Assembly: GCA_911728455.2 (NCBI GenBank)
Contig: OU452235.1
Location: 11,208,634-11,272,633, forward strand
DNA: 64,000 nt
DNA from: Marthasterias glacialis
Lineage: Eukaryota; Echinodermata; Asteroidea; Forcipulatida; Asteriidae
Reading direction: 5' to 3'
Below, one piece after another: positions 25,868 to 37,034 of the stretch. How positions within the stretch are numbered: the first letter of the stretch is position 1; every line of letters starts with the position of its first letter. The position numbers were made by a program, and so were the translations under genes. The notes under the pieces are model-generated. The model ran no database searches, had not been told where the DNA came from, and saw only the letters and a program-made list of their open reading frames with translations.

Positions 25868-26152
25868 ATGGCAAAGCGCTCTAGTGCACCGGACTCAAGT
25901 TCTGGTGGCTACATGTTATCAGGGTGCGGGTTCAAATCCTGGTCATGACACACGTGTCCTTAAGCAAGACACTTCACAATAATTGCTTCTCTTCACCCTG
26001 AAGTAAATGATTTAGCTTGATGCGCTTGGCAGCAGAGGCTGTTACTCCTCAGGGAGCTGAGATGGTTTTTAAGGAATAAAATAAATAGGCCAGTGACCGG
26101 GTGTCAAAATTGGATACCTGCACTACACAATATCCATTATTACTATTATTAC
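25868..26152 (+). mobile_element. tRNA-derived SINE (S2 family)
   Basis: The head resembles a tRNA: GGCAAAGCGCTCTAGTGCAC as A-box region and GCGGGTTCAAATCCTGGTCA as B box. It is followed by TGTCCTTAAGCAAGACACTT, shared with copies at 33.9 and 35.8 kb. The tail ends in ATTATTACTATTATTACC, a typical SINE/LINE simple repeat tail. Confidence 0.75.
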
Positions 26153-26564
26153 CACGTATCATAAAAGTTCACAACTCTTGGCATATTAAAATAAACACAA
26201 TGCAGCAATAGCAACAAGATTTTAAGTTTTACTTCTGGATAGATGAAATTATTTGCTAGTATCCGAGAGAAAATAGGGCTTTTATTTTTTCTTACAATAA
26301 AAACTCCAGTTACCAAACATATACAAAACCTTGCTGTCCTCAATTTTTCTGTTGATACCTTTTTACATGGCAATATAAGTAACCTTTATTCATATTTTAT
26401 GTACATTAAATAAACAAAATTGTTCAGATTCAATATCTCTTTGGAGTCTTTATTATACAAAGCTGAGCATGCACTAAAAAAAGCATGCACCTGTGTTCAT
26501 TATTTTGTACAGAGAACACTATGAAATCTAGAAACAAACAAAACATTCTAATCTCAGGCCAGGA

Positions 26565-26705
26565 ATTACATGGAGGCCATGCAGGCCATGGCCTCTGTTG
26601 CCATGGTCTTGGCCTTTGTGCCCCTTCAAAAGTTTCCCTTAAACTTTAGGAATTTAAAAAGAAAGTGCCCTTTGCAAAATAAAAATGGCCTTGCCCTCTC
26701 GGAGA
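26565..26705 (-). repeat. Dispersed GGGCACCAAGG repeat (minus-strand copy)
   Basis: GCCTCTGTTGCCATGGTCTT and GTGCCCCTTCAAAAGTTTCC are the inverse of the family core. A second copy in the same orientation lies at 11955-12115. Both continue into AATGGCCTTGCCCTCTC, which extends the family definition on that side. Confidence 0.55.
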
Positions 26706-27288
26706 TGAAATGGGGGGGGGGGGGGATGATATAAAGCCGTAGCAGGGCAGACATATCAGGAAAATAAATGTTAACTTTTTATATTTTTGAGTTTGCTTTG
26801 GGAATACTGCCCTTTAAAAAACGAACACTTCCGTAGAAAAAAAATCAAATAATTCTTCCTCTAGCTGGAAACAAAAGGCATTCCCACTTTGAACAGCTCT
26901 GCGTTTCTAGCGGTTACAAACAATGGTTATTTTATAAGTATTGTGTAATGCTTGTGAGAACCCTGTATACTTATCGTAAAGAGAAGGGTCTTTCCTGGTG
27001 TGGTCTGGTAGCAGTATCTGCCACCTCTCACCTTATATCTCTTTCAAAGTGTTGTTATTATGGCTGCTTTGCCTCATAAAATCACATTCTTAACAAAAAG
27101 CTCCATTTATAACAGAAATGGCACATTATAAATATACACTATTATTATTAATACTATTATTCCAAATGGAGCAGGACCATTCCGAGTTGTGGAACATCCC
27201 TCAGCGCAACTCATTGAACTTGTTGGCCAAAACTTGCTCAGTGGCATGAAGTTCATGTCACTAAAAGTTGAATATTCCAGAAGACATC

Positions 27289-27294
27289 TTTATT
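27289..27294 (-). terminator. Likely GPS2 polyadenylation signal AATAAA
   Basis: On the minus strand AATAAA lies only 12 nt after the GPS2 stop codon (TGA at 27309-27307). If used, the 3' UTR would be just a few tens of bases. No other AATAAA is as close, but a longer UTR using a later signal is possible. Confidence 0.55.
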
Positions 27295-27306
27295 GGCATG
27301 ATTTAA

Positions 27307-30300
27307 TCAGAAGTATCTGCCACTGCCTTGCTGGTGCTGGGTCTGTGACGTTGAGTAGCTGCCGTGTCGTTGAGCTTGCTGGGGACTTTGATAGCTGGTC
27401 TGAAAAATCAAGAGAGAGAAGGAGAGAAATATATTGTAGTGTTGTTTTTTGGAAGATTTTTCTACTTGAGTCCTAACTAAATTTAAGTTTGTAGAGATAG
27501 TAATAATAATACTATTTTGGGAGGCTAATCAATCGTACTCGCAGCTGAGAGGCTGAATTGCGAAGGACGTAGCTGCAACATGGTCGAGCCGCAAGGATAT
27601 ATTGGAGCCTTTTGGTAGCCAGTCACATCAAACCATATGTGACCATGGGGCAGAGATCAGATTTATTTGATTTTTCAGAGCGAGGAAAACAGGAGGGCAC
27701 GGAGAAAAAACTTTCTAGGCACAGGAGAAAACCAACAACAACTCTTCTCACATATGGCCCTAGCCGGGAATCGAACTAGGGCCAAAGTGGTGAGAGGCGA
27801 GCGCTTTATGCACACGCCACCCATACCATCCAAATGTTGACAGGGAATTCTGGATACTCCGGGTGAAAGGTTATTTAAGTATAGTCACCGCTGACGCCTC
27901 TATTGGTTTGTTTCACCATCGTCTCAGTTAGTTTATGCACATAAAATAATCCAAGTGCGGACATCGCCGGTGAGATTTACCCATTGGAAGTTACCCATGG
28001 TCTCGGTTAAATATTAATCAAATGTGAACGCGGCTTTAGGCCATGTCTGAATTTGTGCCTGTGGCTTGATCATCACCTTAACATATGGTGAAGCATAAGA
28101 GGCCCTTAGCATTAAATCCACTCACCGCATGTTGCTGTGGTTGTGCCTGTTGGTGTTGCTGAGTGGGTTTCTTGTGTTGGTATATCAAGGATTCTGGCTT
28201 CCTTTTTGGAGGATAATTAGATGACATACTGGGCTGATGAAAGAAAAAAACACAAAATTACCAACAAGATCTAGCAAGGGGGTTGGGGGGTCCAGTACGC
28301 AAGTACGACCTATTACAAGTACACGGTCAAGGTTCGGGCCTATTCATGGTAAGACATTCCATCATTTCTCAAAAGAGTACAACAAATCCTGGTGCATTTT
28401 ATGAGAACGTTTTTTGTCGTTACTTGATTAAGTCATGCTATTATTGTGACGATATTCTAAAAAAAGAAATTACTTTGGAAAATCCCAAACGTTCTGAAAA
28501 ATAATACCGCACAAAGGCACGGTAAAGATTGAAGTGGTTAAGATGACAGATGACAGTAGAACTCTCCTTTTCTCCAATAGACCTTATGCACAGTACATTA
28601 TTCGAGTTGGGTGCCACACCGTGCCACCTGATTAAGTCATAAGAAGGTTACTCATTTGCCCTTCCTGTGCGCTGCGCGTACATCACTGTGCATATCCTTT
28701 GTCTCATCATCAATTTACCTCCAAGATGGCAGCGTGATGAAGTCAATGCATAATGTCTTTTGTTTACACAGCCCTGAGCAAATGCCTGAAATGTGAAGCC
28801 AACTCAGCCTTCTGCCACCAAACATTATGCAATTCCAAAGTGTTGTGCCAACTGACTCACCTTTCCTTGTGCTTGTAAGTGAACTTGGGGCTGTACCTGT
28901 GACTGGGAGAGTAACGCCTGCTGTGCATGGATAGACTGGGGATGAGCACTGCCAATCTGTCTAACATGCTGAAAATAAGCACAACAGAAGTCTACATTAA
29001 AAGGGCAGGTACAAAACGTTACAAGTGCTCAATTTCTCAAAACTCTATTTTCTAAACAGCTTAACCCATATCTGCTTAACTATGGGATTTCCCGTAGGCG
29101 GCATTGATGTTGCACACGGATATTAAGAGGAAGCTTAGCACTTTATGAAGTTGGGTAAAACTGCTTGCATGAAATGTGAGCAAAGTTGGCATTTTTCATG
29201 ACAAAAATAGTAATGTAAGGACAAGGGCCTACGGCTACAGCTTGATCGCCGCATCATCATGGGCCAATTTCATAGAGCTGTGTAAGCACAAAAAGTAGCA
29301 AAGCACAACAAAATTATGCTTACCAAAAAAAGGTTACCAGCCAAACTACCATATCACATGTACAATTTGTGACTGGTATCCTGCTCAATTTTGTTTAGCA
29401 GACAATTTTTAAGCAATATTTTCTGCTTAAGCGGCTCTATGAAATTGGGCCCATGTGTTGAAGTATAGAACGTCCATAGCAACACCCATATCAACAGCCA
29501 CAGCCGCAGCCGCAGCTGTAGCTGCTAATTTAGATACAGCCCAACTTACCTGCCCCTGCAGCTTGTGTTGATAATGACCCTGATCCTCTGCATATGACCC
29601 TTGCTTCACGGACTGTTCCACTGTTTGCTGGGGGTGTACGGCAATACTCCCTGCCGAGGCTGGCTGGCCGCCGTGAAGATAACCTATGCATTGAATGATG
29701 GGAAGTTACATTCAAATGCGAAATCTCTCTGAACACCCCTACTTTCCAAACTACTGTGTCACTCATTATGTCCTTGGTAGGCGCAAGATGTTCTTCCTCT
29801 GCAGTAAACTATCCAGGGACCAATTTCATAAAGTACTACGATTCATCTTAAGACGAGTTCAAGAATGAATCAATCTTAACTGCTGATCAAAATGCGATGT
29901 TATAAACAAATTACAATGATAATTAGGAAAACTGATCCCCGATAAATCTTAGCTCTTTGGGGAAATCATGCCAAGTGGCCAGTTTCACAAAGAGCTAAGA
30001 TTGATTTTAATTGTGTATCAATCTTAATTGCTCAGCATAGTGTGATGTCAAAGTACAAATCACTGTGGCAATACTAACAACTCATCTTAAGATGAATCTT
30101 AGTACTTGGTGAAAACGAGCCCAGTCATCTTTGGATGCATGTATGATAAATTCACTTCACCTCATACTTTATAGGTCAACACAAATTTTGAACACCTGTG
30201 GTAGTACATAAAACTGCCATACACAATGATGTACAATTGTTTCATTTGGAAAATTTTACAAGCAAATACACTCAAGAGGAAGGATGCTATGGGCATTCCC

Positions 30301-33300
30301 ACTTGGTACAGATTTCTAGTTGAAACAAAGACTGTTCCTCTTGTGGAAATGCAGGGATTCTGTGAAAACAACATCTGCAAAACTACAACAAATTTTCACA
30401 TTTTAGGCCCCTTTTGAAACCATGACCTCAGCTTAGAGTCTGTCAGTAATGTCAAAAACATACACTATCTGTTAGGTTAAGTTAGTTCTCTGCATCCCTA
30501 GTGGGACACTAGGCCGTAATAATCTCTCTTCACTTCGTCCTGTCCTATACGATGTACTGTGCCGCTCCTAAGAATTATCACAGCAAGCTTTGCTGTAATG
30601 GTTCTTAGCCAGGTAGTTTTGGGTCTTCCTGGTTTTCTCCTTCCAGGCTGTGTCCATCCGATATGTCGTTATTTGATCTCTCGCATAACACTCTGACAAC
30701 CAGTCTCTCTACAAAGCTCTCTGTTTAAAATATTATTTGGCCAGTAGATGCGGCAGACTCTCCGAAGGCAACCATTATGAAAGACACTTTCTGTACGTGA
30801 CTTCAAACAGATGGGTGGTACCTAAGCCGCAGCCAAAGCCTAAGCCGTTGTTTTAGAAATGGCCTGAGAATCTCCCCTCCAAGGGTGGCCTTAACCCTAA
30901 CCACCCCAGGTCAGTCAAAATCCAACAGGGAGTATTGTTGGACTTTGGATAATTGAGTTCTGTGAATCTTGTCTCTGCTGTTGGACTATGGCTGGTTGAG
31001 TACCAATGGTTCAGGGGACTAGTGTTGGACTTTGGCTGAGTGTGGAAAGTACTATGACATATGCAAACTGTATCGTTGGATATTGATGGGTTTGTTACTG
31101 TACTTCTCAAATAATCAAGCTATACCCATGTCATAACATACACAGTCAGCCAAAATCAAACAGCGCAAGACCTGTTGGAGTATGGTGGGTTGTGCACTGG
31201 CCCCACAAGTGTACTGTTGGAGTATGATGGGTTGAGGAGGTCTCCTAGTAAAAATGCTTAGGGGGTTAGGGTTAATTAAAAGTGTAGATAAGCAACTTAC
31301 GCTGTTGTTGGACCTGATAACCCTGGGTGTAAGACTCCGCCATTCCCTTCTGCTGTACAGGAACATTGAACCCTGGGTAGGAACTGAACGCAGACTCCCT
31401 GCCCTGCTGGTACTTGCCGGCGTTTGTTTGGCTGCCGGCTGCGTACCCGCCATGCACTGGCTGCTGACCAGGTGGATAGCCGGATGCTGACTGGTTGACG
31501 TAAGTGGAATTGGCTTGAGATGTGGTGTATGCTTGATGGCCTTGGTAGAAAAAAAAGAAGTGAGAATAAAAATTTGTTCACTACATGACCACTGCCTGCA
31601 ATAATCTAATCCAATCAAATCAATAATTTAGTGTATGAGTAGATAGCAAGGTAATGTTCCATTCAACTGTTTACATCACTCAAATGCTTCTTTCAGCTTT
31701 CCAATACCAACCCTTACCCTCCCAAATCCTTATATATCATCTTTGCCAAAAAAGAAGTGAGGGTTGTAGGCCTAAATAACAATTGCTTATCTCAGGGTCA
31801 GGCATTCTTATTTTATGCAAGTCTAAACAATTTGATGTGGAGTGACATAGGAGAGGAGGATATGGGAGGACTGAGGTTACCTGTAGGCAAATAGGCCTAG
31901 GGAGTAAGGGCAAATGAGATCTTTCTCTGCTGCTGTGCAATTATCTCCAAACTTACTTTGCCTGTATGGACCATGGGAGGCCTGTGTCTGCCCGTAAGGA
32001 CCTTGAGCATATGGACCTTGTTGAACAGGATGTTGAGGGTACAGCTCAACAACTGGTGGAGACGGACTGCGGGTCCTCTTCACGCCCTAAAACAAATCAA
32101 ATAAAAGGTTGTTATTATGTAACAAACTTAAATCAGAAATCTGTTGTTTTTTGGGGGGCGGGAATTTGAGTGTTTGTCCCATTGTGACAAATCTTATTTC
32201 TAGGGTCTAGTTTGCAGCTAATAGCAATAATCTCTTACATAGAGCTGAGACAGGTGATCCTTTGCCAACTTGGCTCTCATCCTGGTCTTTGTTCTCAATG
32301 AGGGCTGGCACTCACGTTGGAGTCCGGGACATACCAAAAACAAAGCCGCTGCTGAGCAACTCATCAAACAGAAATGGTCTGCAGAGCGGGAAGATGCCGC
32401 TAATGCCCTCAACGAACTCCGGTCACCTTCTGAAGTACCAGCTGGCTTCAATCTTCACAGACAGAGCTGGTGTCGCCTAAACAGGCTCCTCACAGGCCAC
32501 GGGGGTACTGGCCACATGCTACACAAGTGGCATGATGCCAACACCTGAGTGTGACTGTGGGGATACTGATCAATGAGTGACCCAATAGAGAACTGGGCGG
32601 TTGCATCGTTCCCCTGGCCAGCTGCAACCCGATTGCGACACAGTGGCTGTCCAACATGGACCTTGACATTTGATTCGGTGTTGCCTACGAGAGAAGAAGT
32701 TTGCCTTGTCTAAGGCCAAATTTCATAGAGCTGCTTACAAATTGTCTGCTATTCAAGCAAAAATAAGCAGGATACCAGTCACATATGGTACACATGACAT
32801 TGTGTTTTGGCTGGTAACCTTAATCTGGTAAGCATAATTGCATTGTGCTTAGCAGCTCTGTAAAACTGGGCCCCGATGCTGACTACTTACATGGACTCCT
32901 TGTGCAGCACCCTGTGGAGCAGCAGCCGTTCTGTACATATGGTTCTTATCCAGCATGGCCGGCCTGGTTTGCATATGGGCACCTGATGGTCAGCATGGCA
33001 AAAGAAAAAAAGTATTGCTACCGAGGGCCGTGTCAGAAATAACAGTTTTGACAGTGAATCTATTGTATGTAATGTAAGTTTGTCAAGTTCAACAAATATA
33101 ATCAATTTGTATTTTGGATATGAAACCCTTTCTGATTATTGCCAACTTTAATTGAGAAATTGCTGAGTTTTATACAACATTCTTGGACAAGAAAAACAAT
33201 GTAATCTATCCCTTCACTATAAAACCTAACCACCCCAAACAAATGAAAATCAAATGGCATGGTTTGGTGCCAAGTTACCATTTATGGTGTTGGATTTTGT

Positions 33301-36132
33301 TAGAGTGACCAAGAATCCAATGTTTATAGCGTTAATAATCCTATCTGTAGTTTACTATTGGTTCAATGGATTTTCAAGTTTTGTTGTCTCAGCTATGGTT
33401 CAAGAGATACGGAGCTTGACATAAACACTTAATAACTTAGGGGGCCTTTGCTGTCACCTAACTCACCCTGAACAATCATGTGTGGCCCTGGCATGTGCAT
33501 TGCAGGATGATACTGCAGTCCCATGGCAACCATTCGGTCACTGTAAGGATAAGAGTTAATTATGTGCATAATTAAAGGAAATCAATGCACTTGAATTCAT
33601 CCTTCCTGATCGCTATGTAGCAATATTCCATGAAATAACCGTGTCCAGTTCAAATATGGTTTTGTGCTTTGATGAAAAGCAAATGACAGGGGTGGGAGTT
33701 GAATCCTTATCTCCTTGTGCTCAGTCACTATTTTCTTCAACTGTACTTGCTTTTCAACACAAGGCTTGAGTCCTGATTAGACGCTAACACTGCAATACTG
33801 AGTTGGTGTTGAGAACTTTACATAAGTACCAGGGCAAGTATAAATTTTTCTGAGAATACAAGTCAAGTACGTAACATTTCTTTTTTTCATGAGTTCAAGT
33901 AAATTTTTGTGAGTACAAGTATGAGTTTCATTGTGGCGTGTTGTGGCTGAGCGGATAAGAAAACAAGACTCAAGCTCTGGTGTTTCTGATCAGCAGAGTG
34001 TGGGTTCAAGTCCCGGTCGTGACACTTGTGTCCTTAAGAAAGACACTTAACCATTATTGCTGCGTCCTTTGGATGGGACGTAAAGCTGTAGGTCCCGTGT
34101 GTTGTGCAAAGCATGTAAAAGAACCCAGTGCACTTATTGCAAAGAGAAGGGGTTCGCCATGGTGTTCCTGGTTTGATCAGCTGCAGATTGCATCGCAGCA
34201 CCTTGTAAACCGTTACATGTTGCTATGTAAAGGAACAGGTCTCATACTTCAAAACATAACATCACATACCTTGCAGGAAAAGTTACTGAGCGCTTTATTT
34301 AAGACGCCCATAGTGTGTGATAAAGCGCTGTATAAGAACTGCATATTCATATTATTACAAGTATTATTAAAACTTTCCATGAGTAAGAGTACAAGTAGTT
34401 TCGATTAGTAAAAGCACAAGTACTTCCTATGAGAACAAGTAAAGTAGTTTTGATGAGTATTCATCAGAAAAAAGGACTTATTTTTGACAATCGTGGGCTC
34501 GATTTTACAAAGCACTAGGACTAGTCTTATCTTGAGTAAGGACGAGTAACCAGTCCTAACTTAGAGGACTAGTCATAAGTTAGGACCCGTCAAAAATTAG
34601 GACTAGTTTTGTGAAATCCATCCCTGAAATGGCTGAAAGTAAAAAGAAGCCGTTTTCTTACTTCTTTTCCTTCATCATCTGTCTTCGTCTGTTGTCATCC
34701 TCATTAAGAACTTTCTTCAGTTGCAGGAAAAGCTCATGCTTGTCTGCTTGTAAAGACTTCAGTTTGTCCTCCATGGACTTAATCTAAACACAGGAAGAAG
34801 CATAGACGGAACAAATACAGATATTGACACCTTGCATGCAAGTCACACGTGGCAACTGTGCCACGCTTACCATTTTGGATGTCAATAGGTATCTGTGTAA
34901 AAGCCACGCTGCCTAAAACTCGCACTACACTGTACAACACTTGGAGACATTGACTCCCAAAATGGTGCAACCAAGATTATTGTGATGATGACATAAGGTG
35001 AATTCATCAATACTGTACTGTTGGATAAAACCTTTTCTCTTAATTAACTTGTTTTATTTGAGGATTTACAACAGAAATAATATAGGGAGAGCAGTAAGTT
35101 GTAAGACATCTTTAAGTTGTTCCAAAAAGTTTTGGGCCGGGGATGGTGGGGGGTGGCAGTTTGAAATGGCTTTGCATGCTGAACAAACATGCTCTGAACA
35201 GAAACAAAACAGAGAGAGAGCATTTGTTAACGGTAGAATTCAGTGATCTCAATGGTTTTACCTGTTCTTTTGTTTCCTCTAGTGATAAGGACTCAGCCTC
35301 TGCCTTCTTCCGCAGCCGTTCCTGCTCCTCTCTTTTCCTCTCAATTGCTTTATCTGCCTCTTCCTCTTCTGAAAATCAAACACCGAAAAAGAATATTTAA
35401 GAAAAAAAAGAAGGTGGCACTTGAAATACTGACTTCTCTAATGTAAGAAGTCTTCTTACATTAGAGAAGTCTCTAATATAAGAAATTTTTTCTTGCCAAG
35501 TAAACAAAGTTCTGGAAAGCTACCCCCCGATAAGAAATAAATAATAATAATATAAACGATTGATAATGCACCATCGATCTAGTTCACTATCTTGAGGTGT
35601 GGAAATGTTTAAGGAAGGTACATGCCAAGTTTTAAATTACGAGGCCCATTTTTATAACACCTTGTAAGGTGAGTTGATGCTATCGGCAGCCAACTATGCC
35701 AGAAAAACCAAGCAAACCCCTTCTCTTAGTTCAACCAGTGTACTGGGTTCTTTTACGCGCATTCAACAATGCCTGGTACCTGCAGCTTTACATCCCATCT
35801 GAAGGACAATGGCCAAGTGTCTTGCCTTAGGACACAAGTGTCAAGACCGGGACTGGAACCCACACTCTGCTTTATAACGAGTGAGCTTTCAGATTGAAAA
35901 TTACATTCTTTTTTTTTTGGTTAAAAGATTTACCAATCCTGTTCTGTGTCTTCATGAAAATTTGCTGGATTGAAACTTTAGGAAAAATCCTATAAGGGAT
36001 TGGTGCAAGTGTACTGTACAGGCAGAACTAATTTTCACCTTGACGTTTACGCTCCCGCTCCTTCAGAATGTGATGTTTCAGTGCGGCAGCCATCGCCTGT
36101 GTAAGTTTGGGCCGGTCCAAAAGGCCTGGCAT
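27307..36132 (-). CDS. GPS2: G protein pathway suppressor 2 (GPS2), complete CDS in 11 exons
   Basis: GPS2 is a stoichiometric subunit of the nuclear NCoR/SMRT-HDAC3 corepressor and restrains JNK and UBC13 signalling. Coding exons, in transcript order: 36132-36039, 35368-35262, 34783-34662, 33540-33467, 32982-32891, 32086-31957, 31540-31301, 29683-29550, 28968-28861, 28233-28126, 27399-27307. All introns are GT-AG and every phase agrees, giving 433 aa (human about 327). The start MPGLLDRPKLTQAMAAALK matches the vertebrate N terminus, though the frame is open upstream to the acceptor. Residues about 17-108 form a charged coiled coil (LKERERKRQEEEE, LSLEETKEQIKSMEDKL, LFLQLKKVLNEDD), the region that binds SMRT and TBL1 in vertebrates. 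KRTRSPSPP follows near residue 166, then a long Gln/Pro/Tyr/Gly-rich tail ending GSGRYF. The tail is longer than in vertebrates and poorly conserved, so its exon calls rest on splice phase. Confidence 0.93.
27500..27830 (-). mobile_element. tRNA-derived SINE-like element (S3 family)
   Basis: On the minus strand GGTGGCGTGTGCATAAAGCG then CTCGCCTCTCACCA resembles a tRNA 5' half, and TAGTTCGATTCCCGGCTAGG a B box. The head matches the last 55 bases of the window (plus strand). The element lies downstream of GPS2 exon 10, inside the last intron. Confidence 0.65.
29261..29452. mobile_element. Palindromic MITE, GGGCCCAATTTCATAGAGC family (copy 2)
   Basis: A well-preserved copy in a GPS2 intron: left end GGGCCAATTTCATAGAGCTG, right end GCTCTATGAAATTGGGCCC. 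The interior contains GGTTACCAGCCAAACTACCA and GACTGGTATCCTGCTCA, common to the family. Its right end lies about 100 bp from the donor of the 29683-29550 exon. Confidence 0.85.
29816..30122. mobile_element. Two adjacent palindromic MITE copies (TTTCACAAAGAGCTAAGAT family)
   Basis: The first half (about 29821-29970) starts AATTTCATAAAGTACTACGA and ends CTTAGCTCTTTGGGGAAAT. The second (about 29981-30122) starts AGTTTCACAAAGAGCTAAGA and ends CTTAGTACTTGGTGAAAAC. Each has inverted ends and an interior with CAATCTTAA and its relatives. The outer ends also pair, so the block could be one nested or duplicated element. Confidence 0.7.
30500..30700 (-). pseudogene. Non-LTR retrotransposon ORF2 C-terminal remnant
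   Basis: On the minus strand one frame reads WTQPGRRKPGRPKTTWLRTI, the GRRxxGRPxxTW motif common just before the C terminus of many non-LTR reverse-transcriptase polyproteins. About 45 residues remain in frame with no upstream RT domain. It is a 5'-truncated dead copy inside a GPS2 intron. Confidence 0.65.
30891..31274. mobile_element. Inverted-end element with TTAACCCTAACC termini
   Basis: The left end TTAACCCTAACCACCCCAGG and right end GGGGGTTAGGGTTAA are inverse. The interior has short repeated words such as GTTGGACTTTGG (three times) and GTTGGAGTATG with GGTTG (twice). It ends 26 bp from the splice donor of GPS2 exon 31540-31301. A fragment of the same kind lies around 51080-51160. Confidence 0.6.
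32240..32580 (+). pseudogene. Non-LTR retrotransposon C-terminal remnant
   Basis: One frame reads RQSWCRLNRLLTGHGGTGHM then LHKWHDA, followed after a break by ECDCGD. This matches the RxxRLRTGH...HKW...CxCG layout at the C terminus of Jockey/CR1-type polyproteins. The upstream part SWSPGHTKNKAAAEQLIKQK fits the region before it. A stop and frameshift break it; no RT domain remains. Confidence 0.7.
32714..32874. mobile_element. Palindromic MITE, GGGCCCAATTTCATAGAGC family (copy 3)
   Basis: The left end is GGCCAAATTTCATAGAGCTG and the right end GCTCTGTAAAACTGGGCCCC. The interior holds GCAGGATACCAGTCACATAT and GGCTGGTAACCTTAATCTGG. It begins only about 15 bp into the intron after the donor of GPS2 exon 32982-32891, so an inserted hairpin sits almost on a splice site. 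Confidence 0.8.
33938..34370 (+). mobile_element. tRNA-derived SINE (S2 family), near full length
   Basis: The tRNA-like head has GTGGCTGAGCGGATAAGAAA and GTGGGTTCAAGTCCCGGTCG. The central part is TGTCCTTAAGAAAGACACTT then CCTTTGGATGGGACGTAAAG and GTAGGTCCCGTGTGTTG; its conservation with the inverted copy at 35.8 kb suggests a conserved SINE central domain. The tail GATAAAGCGCTGTATAAGAA with ATTATTA repeats also occurs alone at 51600-51660. Confidence 0.8.
34501..34619. mobile_element. Palindromic MITE built on CTAGGACTAGTC (M3 family)
   Basis: The ends are GATTTTACAAAGCACTAGGA and GACTAGTTTTGTGAAATCCA. The interior repeats TAGGACTAGTC-type words in both orientations and includes GACGAGTAACCAGTCCTAA. 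A second copy with nearly the same order is at 45421-45536. Confidence 0.8.
35640..35890 (-). mobile_element. tRNA-derived SINE (S2 family), inverted copy
   Basis: On the minus strand GTTCCAGTCCCGGTCTTGAC is the B-box region, then TGTCCTAAGGCAAGACACTT, TTCAGATGGGATGTAAAGCT and GCGTAAAAGAACCCAGTACA follow in the same order as the plus-strand copy at 33.9 kb. It lies in the GPS2 intron between exons 36132-36039 and 35368-35262. Confidence 0.75.
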
Positions 36133-37034
36133 GGTGCTCTGTTCCAAACGTAGTCCAGCAACTTCTTGGGATCTGAAAACTGAATAAGAAATTTACATAA
36201 GATTTTTATTACATGTTAATCATCGTAAACTGCAAAAATAAATACTTAAATAAGAAACACAATTCCAGACGACATGTGCAGCCATGTGCAACAGATAGAT
36301 ACTTCTTGAGTCTGTGGTTTTTGACAAAAACAGTATCACAGGGTAGACAAGTTTATTTTTTATTTTGGGATAGTTTGGGCTATATTCTAATTCATGATGA
36401 GACCATGCCATGGTTCAGTGATTGGAAAAGTAAAACTTTGTACCAGTTGGTGCCAGCTGAAGTGTATCCACAAATTATTTTTCGAGTCAGCTAATGGGCG
36501 CGGTTGAAACAGCTATTGTGTAAAATTGGAATACCAAAACAAAGGTGCACAGAGCATGCACATGCCGTGTAAGGCTTCCATTTCACCTACACAAACAGGA
36601 CAGATGGTGTTTAATATTTCGCCAATTTTTGCCTATTGTGCAGGGGTTATTGTGTAATCCGTGATTCCAGACCTTTGTCTTTGTGTGCCAAGAAGAGGAT
36701 TACGAGACATAGAGAGGCTTCCAAAATCATCCAGGGAAACATTTGGCCAAAAAATGTAAGTCTCAATTCGAAATTTGATGTCACATTGTGGGTCAGAGGT
36801 TTCGTAGGGCCGAGGAGCGGAGGTTGTCCAGCGTATTACTATTAACGCACTATTTTGGGGGCTAACTTTGTTATTTTGACAATGACATTCAGACATTGCA
36901 TTTTTGTTGTCATTTGACATTATTTTTCATTGATCATAACTTAGTCTAGATGGCAATGATAAATGCCGCTGCAGTGCAGAGTGCAGTGGTACTGGTAGAT
37001 GCTGCTGCAAGTGCAAGGCAAATGCAAGCGGGTT

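Larger units (their letters stand above)
22037..27288. other. Intergenic region between the agrin-like gene and GPS2
   Basis: The first part (22037 to about 22260) should hold the agrin 5' UTR and promoter; no TATA box is obvious. The rest is AT-rich with pyrimidine-rich runs at 23395-23460 and 24480-24500. It contains a Penelope-like motif (23221), SINE-like elements (25597, 25868) and a dispersed repeat (26565). The open frames at 23473-23685 and 24586-24789 are low-complexity, hydrophobic and unlike any family I know. Confidence 0.5.

Noticed and set aside
31115..31618. 167-codon minus-strand open frame
   Set aside because: A frame-shifted shadow of GPS2 exon 31540-31301 extended through the adjoining element; the correct frame is fixed by splice phase.
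36633..36920. 95-codon minus-strand open frame in the GPS2 5' intron
   Set aside because: I considered an extra GPS2 or unrelated exon, but no family match or matching splice phase was found.
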